Source: Xanthomonas hyacinthi | GTDB taxonomy: Bacteria > Pseudomonadota > Gammaproteobacteria > Xanthomonadales > Xanthomonadaceae | NCBI RefSeq assembly: GCF_009769165.1 | Contig: NZ_CP043476.1 | Location: 868,001-932,000, forward strand | Length of the DNA: 64,000 nucleotides | Direction of reading: 5' to 3' | In this document: positions 47,452 through 55,507 of the stretch, in pieces | Position numbering within the stretch: the first letter of the stretch is position 1 | Layout: every line of letters starts with the position of its first letter | Notes under the pieces: model-generated | Databases searched by the model: none | What the model saw: only the letters and a program-made list of their open reading frames with translations | What the model was told of the DNA's origin: nothing | Program-made: the position numbers and the translations under genes

Positions 47452-48059
47452 AAGCTGGCATAGCTGCGATACGGGCCCCAGCGCTCGCCGCGGGCCAGCA
47501 GATCCTTCGGGGTCGGCGGCAGTTCCAGCGCGTCCACGCGCTGCGCGCCCTTGCGCACGCCCAGGTCGTCCACCGGCAACAGGTCGGGGCGGCCCAGGCG
47601 GAACAGCAGCATCATCTGCACCGTCCAGCGGCCGATGCCGCGGATCGGCAGCAGCGCTTCGACGATCGCGTCCTGGTGCATCGTCGCCATCTGCCGCAGG
47701 CCGGGAATCTCGCCGGCCGCCTCGCGCAGCGCCAGATCGCGCAGCGCCAGCGCCTTGTTGGCGGACACGCCGCAGCCGCGCAGGCCGGGATCGTCGATCC
47801 GCGCCAGCGTGTCGGCATGCAGGCGGGTACTGCCGATCGCCACCTCGACGCGGCCGACGATGGTCGCGGCGGCCTTGCCGCTGAGTTGCTGGAACAGGAT
47901 CGCGCGGGCCAGCGCATCGACCGGATCGAAGCGCCTGGACCAGCCCGGCTGTGCCGCGATCGGGCCGATCCGGCGCATCCACGCGCCGAGCTTGCGGTCG
48001 CGCCGGCTCAGGTGGTCGTAGGCGGCCTGGGTGTCGAATCCACGCGGGTAGCGGGGCAT
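47385..48059 (-). CDS. AlkA-like DNA-3-methyladenine glycosylase II
   Basis: 224-aa HhH-GPD base-excision-repair enzyme that removes alkylated bases. The helix-hairpin-helix LPIRGIGRWTVQMML (about 137-151) and the catalytic Asp in LPVDDLGVRKG (Asp164/165) are present; the N-terminal AlkA_N domain of E. coli AlkA is absent, so this is the short Mag1-type form. Converges with and overlaps the upstream plus-strand gene by 67 bases. Confidence 0.9.
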   Translation of the reverse strand: MPRYPRGFDTQAAYDHLSRRDRKLGAWMRRIGPIAAQPGWSRRFDPVDALARAILFQQLSGKAAATIVGRVEVAIGSTRLHADTLARIDDPGLRGCGVSANKALALRDLALREAAGEIPGLRQMATMHQDAIVEALLPIRGIGRWTVQMMLLFRLGRPDLLPVDDLGVRKGAQRVDALELPPTPKDLLARGERWGPYRSYASFYLWRIADAALPTKAPTPRSQE

Positions 48060-48060
48060 C

Positions 48061-48432
48061 TCAACGCCTCAGCGCATCCAGCGCGTACAGCACCCAGCCC
48101 AGCATCAGCGTGGTGCCGCCGACCGGGGCCAGCCGCGTCGGCCATTGCACCAGCGCGTTGCCGGCCAGGCTGCCGGCGAACAGCAGCGTGCCGAGCAGCA
48201 GCAGGGCCAGCCCGGCGCGCGCGAGCAGGCGTTCGCTGCTGCGGGCCAGTGCCGCCAGCGCCAGCCCGTGGCCGAAGGCGTACAGCGCGGCGGTCTGCAG
48301 ATGCGACTGCGCCAGCGGCTCGCTGACGCCGTGCGAGGCATACGCGGACAGGCCGATCGCGGCAGCGGCCAGCAGGCCGCCGGCACAGGCCAGCCAGGAC
48401 CGTTTGCGCGAACGTCGATCGAAATTCAGCAT
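48061..48432 (-). CDS. DUF423 family membrane protein (YgdD-like)
   Basis: 123 aa with four hydrophobic helices; the family signature LLAAAAIGLSAYASHG and GHGLALAAL, then LFAGSLAGNALVQ... Function unknown. CGGAG lies about 8 bases before the ATG. The stop is 1 base from the glycosylase start, so the two are cotranscribed. Confidence 0.85.
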   Translation of the reverse strand: MLNFDRRSRKRSWLACAGGLLAAAAIGLSAYASHGVSEPLAQSHLQTAALYAFGHGLALAALARSSERLLARAGLALLLLGTLLFAGSLAGNALVQWPTRLAPVGGTTLMLGWVLYALDALRR

Positions 48433-48471
48433 GACGATGCTCCGTTGCGGCCGGCGTTCCGGCCCCCATAA

Positions 48472-48504
48472 ACGAAACGCGCCGCAAGCAGCGGCGCGTT
48501 TCGT
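48472..48504 (-). terminator. Hairpin terminator after the SRPBCC gene
   Basis: Stem ACGAAACGCGCCGC / GCGGCGCGTTTCGT with a 5-base loop, 27 bases beyond the stop of the minus-strand SRPBCC gene. Near-perfect 14-base stem; followed by TTAT on the minus strand. Confidence 0.8.
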
Positions 48505-48530
48505 GGTCGCTCATCCATGCAGGCGACGGC

Positions 48531-49700
48531 TTACTTGATCGCCCAGTAGATGTCGTACGTGCCGTCCGGCGTGAACGACTTGTCCACCCCGCCCTTCCAG
48601 GCTTCGTACGGACGGTCGGTCACGTCGTAGCCGCTGGTGGCGGCCCAGGCGCGAACCGCATTGCGTGCCGCATCCAGGCCCGCCATGTGCCCGGTGTAGC
48701 TGGCGAACGCGGAGCGGTGCGCCGCGGTACGCAGGTAGGTGACCGGCGCGCCCTGCGGGATGGTCGGCTTCAGCGCCTCGCCGCTGGCGGCGACCGGGGT
48801 CGCATCGACGACCGGAGCCGCAGGCGCGGCCGCGGCGTCCTTCTTCTCTCCCGGCTTGGCCGCCGCATCCGGCTTCGGCGCGCCACCGGCACGCTTGCGC
48901 ACCGGCTGGGACACATCGAAGGCGTACTTGTCGGAACCGAAGTCGGTGGTGACGATGCGCACCGGACCGGCCGCTTCCAGGCCGTTGGCGTCCATCACCC
49001 GCTTGATCCACTCCTGGTTGTCCTTGATGGACTTCTTGATGGAGTCGTTGTCGCGGTCGATGTTGCCGGCGTTGACCACCAGCAGATCCTCGGCAGGAAC
49101 GTCGACCACCTTCAGGTCCGTCAACGGGGTTTCCTCGGCGCGGTAGTCGACGTTCGGCACGGTGGCCAGCACGTTGCTCAGCCGCGACAGGCCCAGCTTG
49201 ATGTCGTCGCCGACATGGCGGCTCACGTACAGGCCGGCGTAGCGGCCGAACAGGTCCCAGCCGTACCTGACCGTGTAGTCCTGGGTGATCTTGACGTTGC
49301 GGCCGCTCTTGCCGGTCGGCTCGAGCTTGAACGACGTGGTCTTGTCGCTGCCCCGGCTCTCGTCTTCGATGCCGATGACGACCTGCTTGTTCTTCTCGGT
49401 CGAGGTGATGGTCCAGCTGCCCTTGCCGATGTAGCCCTCGTTGGAGGCGTAGTCGAGGCGGGCGCCGACGCCGGCTTCGGGACCGGAAAGCTTCAGCTGG
49501 ATACGCGGATCGCGCAGCACCAGAGGGTTCCAGTCCTTGAACCGACGCAGGCTGTTCACCGTGTCATAGACGATGGTCATGCGCCGATTGGTTTCGACGC
49601 TCTCGGACATGTGACGTTCCGAAGGCAGCACCAGGCCAACGATGACGAACAGGCCAACCACGATCCCCAGTGCGATCAGGAATTCGATAATACGGGTCAT
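48531..49700 (-). CDS. SRPBCC (polyketide-cyclase-like) protein with GyrI-like C-terminal part
   Basis: 389 aa. One N-terminal membrane anchor (about 5-26), then an SRPBCC/START-like ligand-binding domain (MTIVYDTVNSLRRFKDWNPL to about 185), then a region resembling the GyrI-like effector-binding fold (about 195-265 and 320-389), interrupted by an Ala/Lys/Pro linker (about 268-315). Probably membrane-attached and periplasm-facing. Ligand unknown. Confidence 0.78.
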   Translation of the reverse strand: MTRIIEFLIALGIVVGLFVIVGLVLPSERHMSESVETNRRMTIVYDTVNSLRRFKDWNPLVLRDPRIQLKLSGPEAGVGARLDYASNEGYIGKGSWTITSTEKNKQVVIGIEDESRGSDKTTSFKLEPTGKSGRNVKITQDYTVRYGWDLFGRYAGLYVSRHVGDDIKLGLSRLSNVLATVPNVDYRAEETPLTDLKVVDVPAEDLLVVNAGNIDRDNDSIKKSIKDNQEWIKRVMDANGLEAAGPVRIVTTDFGSDKYAFDVSQPVRKRAGGAPKPDAAAKPGEKKDAAAAPAAPVVDATPVAASGEALKPTIPQGAPVTYLRTAAHRSAFASYTGHMAGLDAARNAVRAWAATSGYDVTDRPYEAWKGGVDKSFTPDGTYDIYWAIK

Positions 49701-50165
49701 TCAGGAGGTCTCCGGGGCCGATCCCACGGCCGGGTTGATGAAGCGAAGCGCCCATCCTAGCAGGCTTCGCGGCTCGTGGTCAGCAGAGGGCGACGCGGAA
49801 TTCGGCATAGTGGCGAAAACCCCGCGAACGCGCCGTGCAAAGCGCCGCCGCGCCGCCGTGCGGGCGACCAGCCCATTGTCGTCCGGGCCGTGGCGGACAG
49901 GCATGCAGCGGCGCCGTGCGGCCGCAGGCAAGCCAGACCCGGCGAGGCGTTTGCGGCTGCGCGCGGGGACTGCAGCCGGGCCAGGCGGCAGACCACTGCG
50001 TCCGAACCACGGCCGCGGTGGAGCATCGACCCAGGACGTCTGCGGGTTCGGCAGGCCTGCCGCTTCGTTTGTCGCGACTGAAGTCGCTCCCACAAAGGGC
50101 TGGCGCGCCGCCGGCGCGCGCGGACGGGAACTCCCGGCGAGCGCGGACCGAGCCTCCCGCCCGTG
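49701..50165. other. 465-base gap with a half repeat
   Basis: Between the SRPBCC start and the end of the NarL-type response regulator gene. It contains the SRPBCC leader and, at 50071-50094, a single arm of the REP-like palindrome. The rest is GC-rich with no convincing reading frame, ribosome site or known RNA. Confidence 0.5.
50071..50094. repeat. Half REP-like element
   Basis: GTCGCGACTG AAGTCGCTCC CACA: one arm only of the palindrome found complete at 26961 and 34191. No second arm within 200 bases. Confidence 0.75.
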
Positions 50166-50807
50166 TCACACCAACTGCAGCTCGAACGCCTTCAGCACCG
50201 CGCGGGTACGGTCGCGTACGCCCAGTTTCGACAGGATGTTGGACACGTGGTTCTTGATCGTGCCCTCGGCCACGCCCAGCGAGTTGGCGATCTCCTTGTT
50301 GGAGAAGCCGCTGGCCATCAGCCGCAGGATCTCGGTCTCGCGGTCGGTCAGCGGGTCGGGCCGGTCCAGGCTGACGAAGTCGTTGCGCATGTGCTCCAGG
50401 CCCGACAGCAGGCGCTGGGTCACCGCCGGCTGCACCAGCGAGCCGCCAGCGGCCACCGCGCGGATCGCCCCGACCAGCTGTTCCAGCGACACGTCCTTGA
50501 GCAGATAGCCCTTGGCGCCGGCCTTGAGCCCGGCCAGCACCAGCTGGTCGTCGTCGAAGGTGGTCAGGATGATGGTCGGCGGCAGCGTGCCGTTGCGCGA
50601 GAGCATCTGCAGCGCCTCCAGCCCGGACATCGCCGGCATGCGCATGTCCATCAGCACCACGTCCGGCTTCACCTGCGGGATCAGCTCCACCGCCTGGCGG
50701 CCGTCGTTGGCCTCGGCGATCACCTCGATCCCGCCGTCCAACGCCAGCAGCGAGCGGATCCCCTGCCGCACCAGGGTTTGGTCGTCGACCAGGCAGACAC
50801 GGATCAT
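50166..50807 (-). CDS. NarL/FixJ-family response regulator
   Basis: 213 aa: REC domain with phospho-acceptor Asp54 (VVLMDMRMP) and a LuxR-type HTH at about 148-210 (LTDRETEILRLMASGFSNKEIANSLGVAEGTIKNH). Overlaps its kinase by 3 bases (ATGA), so they are a cognate pair. AGGAG lies upstream. Closest in outline to DesR/LiaR-like regulators of envelope response; targets unknown. Confidence 0.92.
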   Translation of the reverse strand: MIRVCLVDDQTLVRQGIRSLLALDGGIEVIAEANDGRQAVELIPQVKPDVVLMDMRMPAMSGLEALQMLSRNGTLPPTIILTTFDDDQLVLAGLKAGAKGYLLKDVSLEQLVGAIRAVAAGGSLVQPAVTQRLLSGLEHMRNDFVSLDRPDPLTDRETEILRLMASGFSNKEIANSLGVAEGTIKNHVSNILSKLGVRDRTRAVLKAFELQLV

Positions 50808-51997
50808 CACAGCACTCCTCGTGGAACGGCGGGCGGCAGCAACGCGGCCGCGCTCGGGACCGCGGCGCGCAGGCGGAAGCCCGTCCCCTGCGGCGCATCG
50901 ATCTCCAGGCTGCCACCATACTGGCTCAGCCGCTCGCGCATGCCGCGCAGGCCGTTGCCGGGCAGCAGGGTCTCGCAGCCGCGGCCGTCGTCGTGGGCCT
51001 GGATCACCACCAGCGGGCCGTCGCGGCGCACCTGGATCCACAGGTTGTCGGCCTGCGCGTGGCGCACCGTGTTGGTGATGATTTCCTGGGTGCAGCGCAG
51101 CAGGACATGCGCGCGCTCCGGGTCCTCGACGGTCAGCGGCTCGTCCACCTGCAGGTGGATCTGCAGCGCCGGCACCCGTTCGGCCAGCGGTCGCAAGGCC
51201 GCGGCCAGGTCGATCGCGCCGCTGTCGCGCAGCTGGCTGACCGCTTCGCGCACGTCGGTGAGCAGCAGCTTGGCCAGGGTATGCGCCTGGTGCACATGCT
51301 CCTGCGCGCGCCCTTCGGTGATGTGCCCGGCCACTTCCAGGTTCAGGCTCAGCGCGGTCAGGTGGTGGCCGAGCAGGTCGTGCAGCTCGCGCGAGATGCG
51401 GGTGCGCTCGTTGATCCGGGCGCTTTCGGCCAGCAGCGCGCGGGTGGCGCGCAGTTCGGCATTGAGCTGGCGCTGCTCCTCGCGCGCCTGGACCTGCTGC
51501 CGCGCGACCAGGCTGGTGACGAAGATGAACATGGAGAAGCCGCCGTACAGCAGCGACTGCATCAGCGCCTCGAACACCGGGAAGCCCATCGCCAGGTACA
51601 CCGGCAGCACCGCCAGCTGGCTCAGCAGCAGCCAGGCCACGCCGGCGCGCACCGGCAACAGCCAGGGAATGACCCCGGCCGCCACCATCATCAGGATGCT
51701 GCCCAGCCCGGAGCGGTGCAGATAGCCGACCGCCAGCGCGCACACGGTCAGCAACACCAGCATGCCGCGGCCGTACCAGCGCGCGCCGTCGCCGCTGTGC
51801 AGGCGCCGGGTCAGCAGGAAGTAGCCCAGGCCGAAGCCGAGGTAGCTGGCCAGCAGCAGCCACACCTCGCCGCTGGGCATGCGGCTCGATTCCTCGACCG
51901 GTTCCCAGTACAGGTACAACAGCGGCATGCAGATGACGGCCCAGGTGAACAGGCCGGCATAGCGCAGGACGCGGGCATGACTGAGAGACTCCAACAT
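50807..51997 (-). CDS. Membrane sensor histidine kinase (HisKA_3 / DesK type)
   Basis: 396 aa. Five or six hydrophobic helices fill residues 10-160 without a large extracytoplasmic loop, so it probably senses within the membrane. HisKA_3 phosphoacceptor in SRELHDLLGHH (His206), then a HATPase domain with DDGRG and NGLRGMRERL. Partner of the overlapping response regulator. ATG chosen at the start of the first helix. Confidence 0.92.
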   Translation of the reverse strand: MLESLSHARVLRYAGLFTWAVICMPLLYLYWEPVEESSRMPSGEVWLLLASYLGFGLGYFLLTRRLHSGDGARWYGRGMLVLLTVCALAVGYLHRSGLGSILMMVAAGVIPWLLPVRAGVAWLLLSQLAVLPVYLAMGFPVFEALMQSLLYGGFSMFIFVTSLVARQQVQAREEQRQLNAELRATRALLAESARINERTRISRELHDLLGHHLTALSLNLEVAGHITEGRAQEHVHQAHTLAKLLLTDVREAVSQLRDSGAIDLAAALRPLAERVPALQIHLQVDEPLTVEDPERAHVLLRCTQEIITNTVRHAQADNLWIQVRRDGPLVVIQAHDDGRGCETLLPGNGLRGMRERLSQYGGSLEIDAPQGTGFRLRAAVPSAAALLPPAVPRGVL

Positions 51998-52136
51998 GCA
52001 CGCATCTTAGGATGAACGGCGCGCATTGCACTCCCACGGAAGTCATGCATGCGCGGCTCGCCGCCCCGCGCCCCGCGTGCGATAATCCGGCTGGCGGTCC
52101 GCATCTGGCCGTGTGCGCATCAGCAACGGAGTCCCA

Positions 52137-52730
52137 ATGTCGATCGTCATCCGCGACGTGCGCGAGCACGAGCTCGATTCGGTCCTGGCCCTGAACAACA
52201 ACGCCGGACTGGCGATCCTGCCGCTGGATTCGGCCAAGCTGCACCGCTTCTACGAGACCGCAGAATACTTCCGCGTCGCCGAGCGCGACGGCAACCTGGC
52301 CGGCTTCCTGGTCGGTTTCGGCGGCGGCAGCGAGCACGACAGCAGCAATTTCGCCTGGTTTCGCGAGCGCTATCCGGCGTTCTTCTATATCGACCGCATC
52401 GTGGTGGCCAGCCGCCGCCGCGGCGGCGGCGTCGGCCGCGCGTTCTATGCCGACGTGCAGAGCTATGCCGAACTGCGCTACCCGCAGCTGGCCTGCGAGG
52501 TTTTCCTGGATCACGGCGCGGACGCGGCGCTGCTGTTCCATGGCAGCTTCGGTTTCCGCGAAGTGGGTCAGAACACGATGAACGAGGTGGAGGTGCGTGC
52601 CAGCATGCTGTTGAAGGATTTGTGCAGTTACGCCTGGGTCCGCGAGACCTACGGCGAGCAGTTGCCCGACCTGCCCTGGGTCGGCCATGCGCGCCGCCTG
52701 CAGCGGGCCCAGCGCCCGACCGGAACCTGA
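52137..52730 (+). CDS. GNAT family N-acetyltransferase
   Basis: 197 aa with the GNAT fold: acetyl-CoA pyrophosphate loop VASRRRGGGVGRAFY (about 86-100). GGAG precedes the ATG at 52137 by about 6 bases; an in-frame GTG at 52113 is an alternative. The stop lies 2 bases from minC, so it is probably in the min operon. Substrate unknown. Confidence 0.85.
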   Translation: MSIVIRDVREHELDSVLALNNNAGLAILPLDSAKLHRFYETAEYFRVAERDGNLAGFLVGFGGGSEHDSSNFAWFRERYPAFFYIDRIVVASRRRGGGVGRAFYADVQSYAELRYPQLACEVFLDHGADAALLFHGSFGFREVGQNTMNEVEVRASMLLKDLCSYAWVRETYGEQLPDLPWVGHARRLQRAQRPTGT

Positions 52731-52732
52731 GC

Positions 52733-53491
52733 GTGTCCTCGGTGAATCTGGATTTCGAGCAGGCAGGCGAACTGAAGATCGGCCAGGTCGGCATCGCCAA
52801 CCTGCGCATCCGCACCCTGGACGTGGCAAGGCTGACCCAGGAAATGCGCGAACGCGTGCAGCGCGCGCCCAAGCTGTTCGGCCGCGCCGCGGTGATCATC
52901 GATTTCGGCGGCCTGGCGCAGGCGCCGGACACCGCCACCGCGCGCGCGCTGCTGCAAGGCCTGCGCGAGGCTGGCGTGCTGCCGGTGGCGCTGGCCTACG
53001 GCACCCGCGAGATCGAGCAGCTGTCCGAAGCGCTGGGCCTGCCGTTGCTGGCCAAGTTCCGCGCCCAGTACGAACGCATCGACGGCGGCGCCCCCGCCGC
53101 CGCGCCCGCCCCGGTCTCGCCGCCCCCGCCCCCGCCGCCGCCCGCCCCTGCGGCGCGCCCGCAACCGGGCCGCATGCAGAAGACCGCGGTGCGCTCGGGC
53201 CAGCAGCTGTACGCGGAGAACTGCGACCTGACCGTGGTGGCCACGGTCGGCGCCGGCGCCGAGGTGATCTCCGACGGCAGCATCCACATCTACGGCAGCC
53301 TGCGCGGACGCGCGCTGGCCGGCGCGCAGGGCAACACCGAGGCGCGGATCTTCTGCCGCGACTTCCACGCCGAACTGGTCGCCATCGCCGGCCACTACAA
53401 GGTGCTGGACGATATTCCCAAGGAACTGCGTGGCAAGGCCGTGCAGGTCTGGCTGGAGCAGGACCAGATCAAGATCGCCGCGCAAGACTGA
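52733..53491 (+). CDS. minC: Septum site-determining protein MinC
   Basis: 252-aa inhibitor of FtsZ ring assembly. N-terminal FtsZ-binding domain (FEQAGELKIGQVGIANLRIRT, 1-105), a linker with a run of about eight prolines (about 120-135) and the C-terminal beta-helix that dimerises and binds MinD (DLTVVATVGAGAEVISDGSIHIYGSLRGRA). GTG start at 52733 chosen from the conserved N-terminus and GGAA site; GTG at 52742 is possible. The poly-Pro linker is an expanded feature of this copy. Confidence 0.95.
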   Translation: MSSVNLDFEQAGELKIGQVGIANLRIRTLDVARLTQEMRERVQRAPKLFGRAAVIIDFGGLAQAPDTATARALLQGLREAGVLPVALAYGTREIEQLSEALGLPLLAKFRAQYERIDGGAPAAAPAPVSPPPPPPPPAPAARPQPGRMQKTAVRSGQQLYAENCDLTVVATVGAGAEVISDGSIHIYGSLRGRALAGAQGNTEARIFCRDFHAELVAIAGHYKVLDDIPKELRGKAVQVWLEQDQIKIAAQD

Positions 53492-53528
53492 CGCGGCCCA
53501 ACCACCGAACGTATCAGGAGACATTCCT

Positions 53529-54338
53529 TTGGCTGAAATTATCGTAGTCACCTCCGGCAAGGGCGGCGTCGGCAAGACCACCACCAGCGCGAGCCTGGCC
53601 TGCGGGCTGGCGCGGCGCGGCAAGAAGGTCGCCGTGATCGACTTCGACGTGGGCCTGCGCAACCTCGACCTGATCATGGGCTGCGAGCGCCGGGTGGTGT
53701 ACGACTTCGTCAACGTGGTGCACGGCGAGGCCACGCTCAAGCAGTCGCTGATCAAGGACAAGCGCTTCGACAACCTGTACGTGCTGGCCGCCTCGCAGAC
53801 CCGCGACAAGGACGCGCTGACCCAGGACGGCGTGGAGAAGGTGCTCAAGGACCTGGCCGCCGAGGGCTTCGAATACATCGTCTGCGATTCGCCGGCCGGC
53901 ATCGAGAAGGGCGCGTTCCTGGCGATGTACTTCGCCGACCGCGCGGTGGTCGTGGTCAACCCGGAAGTCTCTTCGGTGCGCGATTCGGACCGCATCATCG
54001 GCCTGCTCGACTCCAAGACCCGCAAGGCCGAGGAAGGCCAGAGCGTGCCGGCGTTCCTGCTGCTGACCCGCTACAGCCCGGGCCGGGTGGAAGGCGGCGA
54101 GATGCTCAGCATCACCGACGTGGAGGAAGTGCTGGGGCTGAAGGCGATCGGCGTGATCCCCGAATCCGGCGACGTGCTCAACGCCTCCAACAAGGGCGAG
54201 CCGGTGATCCTGGACGGCGAGTCCCCGGCCGGCCAGGCCTACGACGACGCGGTGGCCCGGATCATGGGCGAAGAGCGCCCGATGCGCTTCATCTCCGTGG
54301 AAAAGAAGGGCTTCTTCACCAAGTTGTTCGGAGGGTGA
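53529..54338 (+). CDS. minD: Septum site-determining ATPase MinD
   Basis: 269-aa deviant-Walker ATPase that oscillates on the membrane with MinC and MinE. Starts with TTG: the sequence begins [19 protein letters not shown], with the signature Lys11 and Lys16, and AGGAG upstream. Membrane-targeting amphipathic helix at the C-terminus (FFTKLFGG). The rare TTG start keeps expression low relative to MinC/MinE needs, a plausible but untested effect. Confidence 0.96.
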   Translation: MAEIIVVTSGKGGVGKTTTSASLACGLARRGKKVAVIDFDVGLRNLDLIMGCERRVVYDFVNVVHGEATLKQSLIKDKRFDNLYVLAASQTRDKDALTQDGVEKVLKDLAAEGFEYIVCDSPAGIEKGAFLAMYFADRAVVVVNPEVSSVRDSDRIIGLLDSKTRKAEEGQSVPAFLLLTRYSPGRVEGGEMLSITDVEEVLGLKAIGVIPESGDVLNASNKGEPVILDGESPAGQAYDDAVARIMGEERPMRFISVEKKGFFTKLFGG

Positions 54339-54340
54339 GC

Positions 54341-54598
54341 ATGGGACTATTCGACTTCCTCAAGGCCAAGAAGAACACCGCCGAGACCGCCAAGAACCGC
54401 CTGCAGATCATCATCGCGCAGGAACGCAACCACCGCGGCGGCCCGGATTACCTGCCGCTGCTGCAGCGCGAACTGCTGGAAGTGATCAAGAAGTACGTCA
54501 ACATCGACGCCGACGCGGTCAAGGTGGACCTGGTCAAGGACGGCGAACACGACGTGCTCGATATCTCGGTGGCATTGCCGGAAGGGCCGACGCCCTGA
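54341..54598 (+). CDS. minE: Cell division topological specificity factor MinE
   Basis: 85 aa. N-terminal membrane/anti-MinCD helix ([20 protein letters not shown]), then LQIIIAQER and the C-terminal topological-specificity domain ([13 protein letters not shown]). ATG lies 2 bases after the minD stop behind GGAGG. Completes the minCDE operon. Confidence 0.95.
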   Translation: MGLFDFLKAKKNTAETAKNRLQIIIAQERNHRGGPDYLPLLQRELLEVIKKYVNIDADAVKVDLVKDGEHDVLDISVALPEGPTP

Positions 54599-54605
54599 GT
54601 GGGCA

Positions 54606-54640
54606 GCGCGCTACGGTCGTAGATAGCGACCGTGGCGCGC
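54606..54640 (+). terminator. Possible terminator of the min operon
   Basis: Imperfect stem-loop GCGCG-ct-ACGGTCG / CGACCGT-gg-CGCGC with a 7-base loop just after minE. No T-run, so termination efficiency is uncertain. Confidence 0.45.
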
Positions 54641-54854
54641 AGCCTGTGCCGCATTGTTCGGTGGTGTGTTCGACGTAACGTCCCGACGAAGATGCACTGC
54701 GGCGCCTGCAATGCGCCATGGTGCGTGCACAACCTCAGCTGCGCTCACCGAACGCACGAGCTTGGGCGGCACGGTAGTCGAGCTGTCGGCCTGTCCAACC
54801 GCCGCCAATACCTTGCCGATTGCGTCACGCGCCGCTTTTCTTCCCGACCTCCCG

Positions 54855-55346
54855 ATGCAGACCGACCACTCCCGCCCCGCTTCCGCCACCCAGGTGCTGA
54901 CCGTCGGCGCCATCGGCCTGGACGCGCCGCGCGCGCTGCTGGCCCGGCATGGCCTGTGCCTGCACCGGGTCGCCGACGGCGCCGCGATTCCCGGCAGCTA
55001 CTGGGGCGAACCGGAAGCCGGGGTGATCGCCAGCGACGTGTACGTGCGCGACGACACGCCGGTGCACTCACTGCTGCACGAGGCCTGCCACCTGCTCGTG
55101 CTGCCGCCGGAACGACGTGCGCTGGTGCATACCGATGCCACCGACTCGGTCGAGGAAGAGGACGCCACCTGCTACCTGCAGATCGTGCTGGCCGACGCGC
55201 TGCCCGGCGTCGGCAGCGCGCGGCTGATGGCCGACATGGATGCGTGGGGCTATACGTACCGGCTGGGTTCCACCCGCGCCTGGTTCGAACAGGACGCCGA
55301 GGACGCGCGCGCCTGGCTGCTGCAACGTGGACTATTGCCGCAATAG
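54855..55346 (+). CDS. Putative small zinc-metallopeptidase-like protein (HEACH motif)
   Basis: 163 aa, no recognised family. HSLLHEACHLLVL contains an HExxH zinc-binding motif (His, Glu, His at about 76-80), and an acidic cluster EEEDATC follows about 25 residues later, where a third ligand could lie. No signal peptide, so probably cytoplasmic. ATG at 54855; the frame is open to 54654 without homology. Isolated between minE and a two-component system. Confidence 0.65.
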   Translation: MQTDHSRPASATQVLTVGAIGLDAPRALLARHGLCLHRVADGAAIPGSYWGEPEAGVIASDVYVRDDTPVHSLLHEACHLLVLPPERRALVHTDATDSVEEEDATCYLQIVLADALPGVGSARLMADMDAWGYTYRLGSTRAWFEQDAEDARAWLLQRGLLPQ

Positions 55347-55403
55347 GGGAGTTGCCGAGGCTTTGCTTCCTACAGTGCACCCAGCACGCTCGTCGCGAGC
55401 CCC

Positions 55404-55431
55404 TTGTGGAGCGACTTCCGTCGCGACGGGC
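55404..55431. repeat. Half REP-like element, degenerate
   Basis: TTGTGGAGCGACTTCCGTCG followed by CGACGGGC: one arm of the palindrome with one deletion (GTGGAG instead of GTGGGAG) and one substitution. Lies in the 161-base gap before the sensor kinase. Confidence 0.65.
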
Positions 55432-55507
55432 GGAGCGCGCAGCTCCCAGACTTCGGATGCTGTCGGGGCTGAAGCAGCACCGTCAGCAGCACCGTCGCTG
55501 CAACGCC

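Noticed and set aside
49757..50165. Small open frames in the gap after the SRPBCC gene
   Set aside because: Several overlapping frames on both strands with low-complexity translation; none has a motif or ribosome site.
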